NCBI GenBank assembly: GCA_021788365.1 | Contig: JAJYKS010000001.1 | Coordinates: forward strand, 62,001-126,000 | Length of the DNA: 64,000 nt | Source of the DNA: a bacterium | GTDB taxonomy: Bacteria > Patescibacteria > Microgenomatia > UBA1400 > UBA12108 | Direction of reading: 5' to 3' | Part shown: positions 58,787-64,000 of the stretch, in pieces | Layout of the letters: every line of letters begins with the position of its first letter | How positions within the stretch are numbered: the stretch's first letter is position 1 | The notes under the pieces: generated by a model | Databases searched by the model: none | The model's input: the letters and a program-made list of their open reading frames with translations, nothing else | Told to the model about the DNA's origin: nothing | Made by a program: the position numbers and the translations under genes

Positions 58787-59527
58787 TCAGTCCTTGTAAC
58801 GGTTGCCGCCATCCATGTACAGGAATAGCCCATTTATGTATTTAGCTTTGTCGCTCACGAGATAGCTCACGCCGTCGGCTATATCTTCTGGTGTGGGAAC
58901 TCGGCCCATGGGATTATTTTTAGCAAAGCGCCCCCACATGGCGTCGTCTTCTAGCCCAAACCCTATCCAGTTGTCGGTTCTCGTGGTGCCTGGACAGATT
59001 GCATTGACCCGAATACCTTCGGGGGCAAGCTCGACTGCCAGGTACTTAACCAGACTCTCTACACCGGCTGAGGCGATCGTGTAGGCGAGTGCACCGATTT
59101 GAGGGGTCTGAACAACACTGGAAGTATTGAGAATAATACTTGGTGATTTCGATTTTTTGAGGAGGTCGTAAAACATTTTGGGAACTAGAAACGATGAGTC
59201 GAGCTTACTGTTTAGCACAAATTTCCAGTCCTCGTAGCTCGTTTCACGAAAGCTATGTGGGCGATCGTGCATGCCGCTTACGATCAAAACATCGAGATGG
59301 CCATATTTTTGAGATACTGCCTTTACCGCTTCGCTTACACTTTTTTCATTTCCCCCGTCGAGCTCGAGTAGCAACCCGGCTTTCTCGATTTCGTTGTAGA
59401 CCCTTTCTCCCGCGACTTTGTCGTAACAATAGGTGACGATAACCTCATAGCCTTCGCTGTGCAAACGCCGTGCGATTGCCCGACCAATCCCCCTTGATGA
59501 GCCGGTGACCAGTGCAACTTTTTGCAT
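58787..59527 (-). CDS. SDR-family protein lacking the catalytic lysine
   Basis: 246 residues from the ATG at 59527; TGG-TATGCT ends 8 nt upstream. Strong similarity to 3-oxoacyl-ACP-reductase-type SDRs: TGSSRGIGRAIA, NTSSVVQ (catalytic Ser), and a C-terminal ICPGTTRTD and SDKAKYINGLFLYMDGG. The active-site Tyr is followed by TIAS, so the usual Tyr-x-x-x-Lys reads Tyr-x-x-x-Ser. Also the NNAG motif is IVSGMHD. It may bind but not reduce the usual substrate. Confidence 0.85.
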   Translation of the reverse strand: MQKVALVTGSSRGIGRAIARRLHSEGYEVIVTYCYDKVAGERVYNEIEKAGLLLELDGGNEKSVSEAVKAVSQKYGHLDVLIVSGMHDRPHSFRETSYEDWKFVLNSKLDSSFLVPKMFYDLLKKSKSPSIILNTSSVVQTPQIGALAYTIASAGVESLVKYLAVELAPEGIRVNAICPGTTRTDNWIGFGLEDDAMWGRFAKNNPMGRVPTPEDIADGVSYLVSDKAKYINGLFLYMDGGNRYKD

Positions 59528-59677
59528 ATGCGCTAAGCATACCATGTATTTCCTGACTTTTCTCCAGATATGGTGTATACTACAGGCTAGTGTCTGGCAT
59601 GACGCCATGATGGTTTTTGGTTTCGACCGTACATCTCATGTGGTGCTTCTCACTTTAGACTACCTCAGGAGAACTTT

Positions 59678-60796
59678 ATGCGTGCGACAACGATTTTTGA
59701 TGTACTCGTCGTATATGGCGACACGCTCGCAACGAGCGCAATGTCACCAAGCGCCTCTACTGGACCTTTCTCACAAAGCGCGGGGTGCGAATATTACAAC
59801 GATGCGTATGGATATCTTCTTGCATCTTGCGAAAATGCTAACCTACGGGCCGCTTTTACTACTTCGGCTGATATTGTGGGTCCCGGTACGTGCCGGAGCT
59901 ATTGGACATATAGCAAGGGCGTGTGGCAGGCGACAGAGCGCCGCGGAGTGGCAAAAATAATATTTGATAAGTTTGCTCCGAGTACTGCTCATCGAAAGCG
60001 TGCCCGGGAAATATTATTTTCATCCGGATCGATAGTGCCATTTAACGACCCTGCGCTGTACCAACTTTTTTTTGATAAGTATGATTTTTTTACCCATCTC
60101 TCCTCGTACACTATACCAACCGTGGCGGTGGAAGATGACATACTCTTTGCGCTTTCCGAGCTAGGTCAGCTTATGGACTCTCATCCACACCCCGCAGATT
60201 TTTTGTCCGACTTTGTTCTTAAAGATCGCTATGGGTCGACTGGCTCTCACGTGTATCGCATAGATAGCCGTGGCGCTTCTCGTATCCGTGAAATCGTAGG
60301 TGCAAACCCGAAAATTTCTTTCGTACTCCAACCCATGGTTCGTTTTGACCAAGGCGGCAAGGGAACCCTAGCTCAGGCGGATATCCGACTCATTTTTAAC
60401 AGCACAAAAATCATCCAAACCTATCTTCGCGTGGCAAAAGAGGGCGAATTTAGGTGTAATGGGCATTATGGGAGTACGACCGTATACCTCACTGAGCGGG
60501 ATCTCCCGGTTGCCGTACGAGCCCTTGCCAAACATGTTGTACAAGAGCTACCGAAGAATGATTCGATTTACGCCCTCGACTTCCTCCTGAGCAATCACGG
60601 CCATCCCTATCTATTGGAGGGAAATACCGGACCTGGGATAAATTGGGATGCAAATGATCCCTATGACATACGAGTTACCAAAGGATTCATTCGTAAAATC
60701 GTAGCCGAACTATCCAGGCGTGTACGGGTCTCGGAACGACCCCATCACCGGAACATCGCTATTTCAGAAACAGGACTTTCCCTAATCCCATCATAG
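59678..60796 (+). CDS. ATP-grasp enzyme
   Basis: 372 residues; AGGAG lies 7 nt before the ATG. ATP-grasp features are FVLKDRYGSTGSHVYRI (nucleotide-binding lysine and glycine loop, near residue 187), LQPMVRFD, and the metal/phosphate site YALDFLLSNHGHPYLLEGN, then TGPGINWD. These enzymes ligate a carboxylate to an amine via acyl-phosphate. The N-terminal 120 residues are atypical. The 3' end overlaps the convergent membrane-protein gene by 38 bp. Confidence 0.82.
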   Translation: MRATTIFDVLVVYGDTLATSAMSPSASTGPFSQSAGCEYYNDAYGYLLASCENANLRAAFTTSADIVGPGTCRSYWTYSKGVWQATERRGVAKIIFDKFAPSTAHRKRAREILFSSGSIVPFNDPALYQLFFDKYDFFTHLSSYTIPTVAVEDDILFALSELGQLMDSHPHPADFLSDFVLKDRYGSTGSHVYRIDSRGASRIREIVGANPKISFVLQPMVRFDQGGKGTLAQADIRLIFNSTKIIQTYLRVAKEGEFRCNGHYGSTTVYLTERDLPVAVRALAKHVVQELPKNDSIYALDFLLSNHGHPYLLEGNTGPGINWDANDPYDIRVTKGFIRKIVAELSRRVRVSERPHHRNIAISETGLSLIPS

Positions 60797-61208
60797 ATAT
60801 ACCCTGGAAAAAGTCGAGGACAACACCTAAGAGCAAAGCCACCCACCAATGGGCAATACCGAACCCAAGGTGCGAAGCGAAGCGGGCTATAACCCAGACG
60901 GCGACGACGTCGAGAACAAAATAAGCCATCGTCCAATCTCGCGGGCTGTAGATCCTGCCGCGCTTCCATTCGTGATAGCTCACCGCTGCCATACCCCAGA
61001 CACAGAGGAGCGACAGGAACGACATACTAAGAAACAGCGACCAGGATACAGAGAGGGCGTGGGTGCCGAGGACTACCACCGCAGGAAACCATAGGTGGGC
61101 GAGGAAAATAACAAGCACGTTCACCACTAGCATAACCCAAAAGGAAAGGAAGAGGTTCACCCCTACTTTTGCTTGAATTTCTTCTTTTGACATCGCAGCT
61201 TTTGCCAT
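60759..61208 (-). CDS. Small integral membrane protein
   Basis: 149 residues from the ATG at 61208, set by AAGGAGGAG 7 nt upstream. Four hydrophobic segments (about 17-45, 45-75, 90-110 and 112-135) in a compact bundle. No family recognised. Confidence 0.72.
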   Translation of the reverse strand: MAKAAMSKEEIQAKVGVNLFLSFWVMLVVNVLVIFLAHLWFPAVVVLGTHALSVSWSLFLSMSFLSLLCVWGMAAVSYHEWKRGRIYSPRDWTMAYFVLDVVAVWVIARFASHLGFGIAHWWVALLLGVVLDFFQGISMMGLGKVLFLK

Positions 61209-61256
61209 ACACACTCCTCCTTGGGATAACTACTAGCTAGCCTCAGCATAGCACTT

Positions 61257-61550
61257 TTATTTCACGATGGCTCCGACAAAATCAATCATCGGGAAGAGCT
61301 TGCGTACCTCTCCCCAAAATTTCTCGGAGAGTTTGGCAGAATAGACGCTGTTGTTACCTCGCTCCATGCGACCACAAAGCTTCCTATCCCAATCTTCGAT
61401 GATACGGCGGACAACCAGTCCCTGCTCGTTAAACACTACTTGATTGGCCTTTTTATTGGCTTTGTACAGGTCGTGTACAAACTTGAAGTCGTCGAAAACT
61501 TTCTTATTTTCTTCGCACATTTTTTGGAAATATTCTTTGTACTTGATCAT
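61257..61550 (-). CDS. Small basic hypothetical protein
   Basis: 97 residues from the ATG at 61550; TACTAT ends 6 nt upstream and lies within the end of the lon gene. Lys/Phe-rich, helical, with a conserved-looking ending (KLFPMIDFVGAIVK). The gene is co-oriented with lon and starts 26 nt downstream of its stop. Unknown function. Confidence 0.65.
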   Translation of the reverse strand: MIKYKEYFQKMCEENKKVFDDFKFVHDLYKANKKANQVVFNEQGLVVRRIIEDWDRKLCGRMERGNNSVYSAKLSEKFWGEVRKLFPMIDFVGAIVK

Positions 61551-61575
61551 CTGACCATAGTACGGGAAAGAAGGC

Positions 61576-63939
61576 TTATTTGGCAAGGGCAAGCGCAAGA
61601 ACTTCATCGATGGATTTCACTGGATGGAAGGCGAGGCCAGCCCGCACCTCTTTGGGGATTTTTTCCAAATCTTTGGTGTTCTCTGCCGGATGGATGATCT
61701 CTTTTAGCCCTGCGGTGTAGGCGGCAATTACCTTTTCTTTAAGACCTCCAATCTCAAGTACGCGGCCGCGAAGCGTGATTTCCCCCGTCATGCCGAGATG
61801 TTTTTTGACTGGGCGGCGAGTCAGTGCTGAGACTATAGCTGTTGTCATCGTGACTCCGGCACTGGGACCGTCTTTTGGCACTGCCCCTTCTGGAACGTGA
61901 ATGTGGATATCGATTTTTTTGTAAAAATCTGGCTTGAGCCCTAGCTCTTTATAGTGCGCACGTACGTAGCTCCAGGCCGCTTGAGCTGATTCTTTCATGA
62001 CGTCACCGAGCTGGCCGGTAATTTGTAGGTGGCCACTCCCGGGCATCGTGGAGACCTCGATAAACAAGATCTCGCCACCAGCAGCGGTCCAGGCCAAGCC
62101 AGTTGCCATACCGACGGTATTCTTTTTCTCGGCGATGGTACCGGAGAAAACTGCCGGACCGAGGTAGTCGTGAAGATTTTCGATCGTTATGTTTGGTCGC
62201 TTAGTTTTATTGTTACCGTTTCCTGCAAGCTTGCGGGCGACTTTTCGGGCGACCTTGGCAATTTCCCGTTCCAGATCGCGCACACCAGCCTCACGAGTGT
62301 AACGACTAATTATTTCTTTTAAGACGGTATCCGACAGTTTGAGGTCACTTGATTTTAGTGCGTTTTTCTCTACGACTTTGGGGAGTAGATATTGCCTTGC
62401 GATTGACAGCTTCTCCGCCGCTGTGTAGCTCGTAAATTGGATAACTTCTAGGCGGTCACGAAGTGCCGGTGGAATGGTATCCAAGACGTTTGCCGTTGCA
62501 ATAAACATGACTCGCGATAGATCGAACGGCACTTCCAGATAGTGGTCGGAAAAGTCTTTATTTTGCTCCGGGTCTAGGGCTTCAAGGAGTGCGGCGGAGG
62601 GGTCACCCCGAAAATCGGTTCCCACCTTGTCGAGCTCGTCTAGCATAAAGACTGGATTCATAGAGCCGGCTTGTTTCATCCCCTCGATGATGCGGCCTGG
62701 CATGGCGCCGATGTAGGTTTTGCGGTGGCCGCGGATCTCAGCCTCATCGCGAATACCCCCTAGACTAATTTTTATAAACTTTCGTTTCAGTGAGCGCGCA
62801 ATGCTGCGCCCGATCGATGTTTTTCCAACGCCCGGTGGACCTACAAAACAAAGTATCGTAGGGAGGGCCACGGCTTTGCCTTTATTTGTCTTTTGTTTTA
62901 GTTTCATGACGGCCAGATACTCGAGTATGCGTTCTTTTACTTCCTCGAGTCCGTAGTGGTCTTCGTTGAGTGTTTTCTCCGCCGTTTTTAGTGAGACGCG
63001 ATCGCTCGTTATGTGGCCCCAAGGAAGCTCTACCACCGTATCTAGCCAAGTACGCATGTAGCTTCCTTCGGGGTTGTTTGGCGACATGCGCTCCAAGCGC
63101 TCGAATTCCTTGTGAATCTTGTCTTTGACTGGTTTGTCTGCAACTAATTTGTGGATCTTCTCGTGTAACTCGTCCAATTCTGTCTCTTCGTCGTCTAGTT
63201 CGCCAAGTTCTTGCTTAATCGTATTTAGGCGCTCTCTGAGAACCGATTCACGCATACTCTTGCTAAATTTTTCCTGGGTTTTACTGGCGATACTTTTTTC
63301 GATCTCTAGGACTTTCACTTCGCGGGCAAGGAGGTCGACGACGCGCTCTAGGCGTATTTTGAGATCGGTCGTCTCCAGGAGATTCTGTCGCTCTACCGTT
63401 GCAATTGTCAGTGTTGCGCTGACCTGGTCTGCAAGCTCAGAGGCAGATACTCCCGACATGAGTCGCATAAAATTGGTGAACTCTACGGCTTTGCCGAGAT
63501 TCACCGCTTCGCGGAATGTGGCCGTCAGGTGGCGAGCAAGTGCCTCTACTTCTGGTGACATGGCGATGTTTTCCTCGAGCTCCACTACTTCTGCAAGCTG
63601 TACGGGCTCGTCGGCGGCTATGTTTACGAGTTTTATACGAGCGATGCCACGAACCAAGGCGTTTAGTTCATTGTCGGATTTTAAGGTTCGCTCTACAACA
63701 CAGAGGGTACCCACCCGATACAGGTCTTTTACCGCCGGTTCGTCGACGCCTGCATCTTTTTGGGTAAAGAGTGCCACCAATTTGTCCTCACGAGACAAGG
63801 CAGCATGGATGGCGTTCATTGATTTCTTGCGACCAAAGGTTAAGACCAATTCATTTGTGGGAAATACCACTACATCACGCACCGGGATGAGGGGTACCTG
63901 GCGAATTGGTTGTTTGCGGACTGGAACGAGAAAGCTCAT
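61576..63939 (-). CDS. lon: ATP-dependent protease Lon
   Basis: 787 residues, full-length. N-terminal substrate-binding domain (PLIPVRDVVVFPTNEL), a coiled linker, AAA+ module with Walker A GPPGVGKTS and Walker B FMLDELDKVG, and the protease domain with catalytic Ser693 in KDGPSAGVTM and Lys736 in GGLKEKVIAA. It degrades misfolded and regulatory proteins in the cytoplasm. TACACT lies 8 nt before the ATG, another leaderless-type start. Confidence 0.97.
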   Translation of the reverse strand: MSFLVPVRKQPIRQVPLIPVRDVVVFPTNELVLTFGRKKSMNAIHAALSREDKLVALFTQKDAGVDEPAVKDLYRVGTLCVVERTLKSDNELNALVRGIARIKLVNIAADEPVQLAEVVELEENIAMSPEVEALARHLTATFREAVNLGKAVEFTNFMRLMSGVSASELADQVSATLTIATVERQNLLETTDLKIRLERVVDLLAREVKVLEIEKSIASKTQEKFSKSMRESVLRERLNTIKQELGELDDEETELDELHEKIHKLVADKPVKDKIHKEFERLERMSPNNPEGSYMRTWLDTVVELPWGHITSDRVSLKTAEKTLNEDHYGLEEVKERILEYLAVMKLKQKTNKGKAVALPTILCFVGPPGVGKTSIGRSIARSLKRKFIKISLGGIRDEAEIRGHRKTYIGAMPGRIIEGMKQAGSMNPVFMLDELDKVGTDFRGDPSAALLEALDPEQNKDFSDHYLEVPFDLSRVMFIATANVLDTIPPALRDRLEVIQFTSYTAAEKLSIARQYLLPKVVEKNALKSSDLKLSDTVLKEIISRYTREAGVRDLEREIAKVARKVARKLAGNGNNKTKRPNITIENLHDYLGPAVFSGTIAEKKNTVGMATGLAWTAAGGEILFIEVSTMPGSGHLQITGQLGDVMKESAQAAWSYVRAHYKELGLKPDFYKKIDIHIHVPEGAVPKDGPSAGVTMTTAIVSALTRRPVKKHLGMTGEITLRGRVLEIGGLKEKVIAAYTAGLKEIIHPAENTKDLEKIPKEVRAGLAFHPVKSIDEVLALALAK

Positions 63940-64000
63940 ATATTAGCAGTGTAAACTACTGACTGCTAACTGTCAATTGATTTTGTCACCGACTTTTATG

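Overview
The window looks like a chromosomal segment of a Candidate Phyla Radiation (Patescibacteria) bacterium using the standard bacterial code: an RF2 gene is present and TGA is used as stop. The grounds are compact, often shortened versions of housekeeping proteins (a 225-residue TruB without PUA domain), many tiny uncharacterised genes including a DUF5674-like protein and a Cys-rich 56-residue protein, densely overlapping minus-strand genes, and a recurrent start architecture in which a TANNNT -10 box lies only 6-8 nt before the start codon, implying many leaderless mRNAs. The phylum is inferred from gene style only; no rRNA is present.

Layout. 1-9.7 kb: ftsX-ftsE, a small membrane protein, prfB, a Tat-signal protein inserted at the 3' end of nfo (with a 69-bp duplicated nfo end), nfo, a MacAB-like efflux system and an acyltransferase. 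9.9-10.8 kb: a small ORF and a PhzF-like enzyme. About 10.85-15.4 kb: a small integrative element (zinc-ribbon protein, membrane proteins, HTH protein, HEPN-like protein, serine recombinase) abutting tRNA-Pro(GGG). 15.5-40.05 kb: core genes, nearly all on the minus strand: HAD phosphatase, SOD, MurF, a signal peptidase fused to a CAP-like domain, an ATP-cone/endonuclease fusion, an Nramp-like transporter, TruB, XTPase, MFS, Nudix, MprF-like protein, methyltransferase, SecA, SerRS with a T-box-like leader, LysRS and GreA, then cupin/Nudix and tRNA-Glu(CTC).

40.14-58.01 kb: a 17.9-kb integrative element in tRNA-Glu, bounded by a perfect 16-bp direct repeat of the tRNA 3' end. It carries a large serine recombinase reading into the tRNA, a Xre regulator, a frameshifted metallophosphoesterase, a conjugation-type coupling ATPase, one intact and one truncated replication-relaxation-like protein, an ArsR-merA-merT-merP mercury operon, and an apparently undescribed cassette: BlaI-type repressor, M56 sensor protease with a Cys-rich tail, DsbA-like oxidoreductase, two membrane proteins sharing a transmembrane CxxC module, and Cys-rich exported domains. 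No VirB4, pilus gene or recognisable relaxase is present, so it is probably mobilisable rather than self-transmissible. 58.0-64 kb returns to core genes: two SDRs, an ATP-grasp enzyme, small membrane and hypothetical proteins, and Lon.

Functional picture. The core part covers division, translation, envelope building, export and protein quality control. The large element imports and reduces Hg(II) under an ArsR-type regulator, with a second, BlaI-type circuit controlling extracytoplasmic thiol or metal chemistry. Several 3' ends (nfo, secA, a dsrE-like gene, a relaxation gene, a gene beside the GIY-YIG insertion) show duplication or truncation scars.
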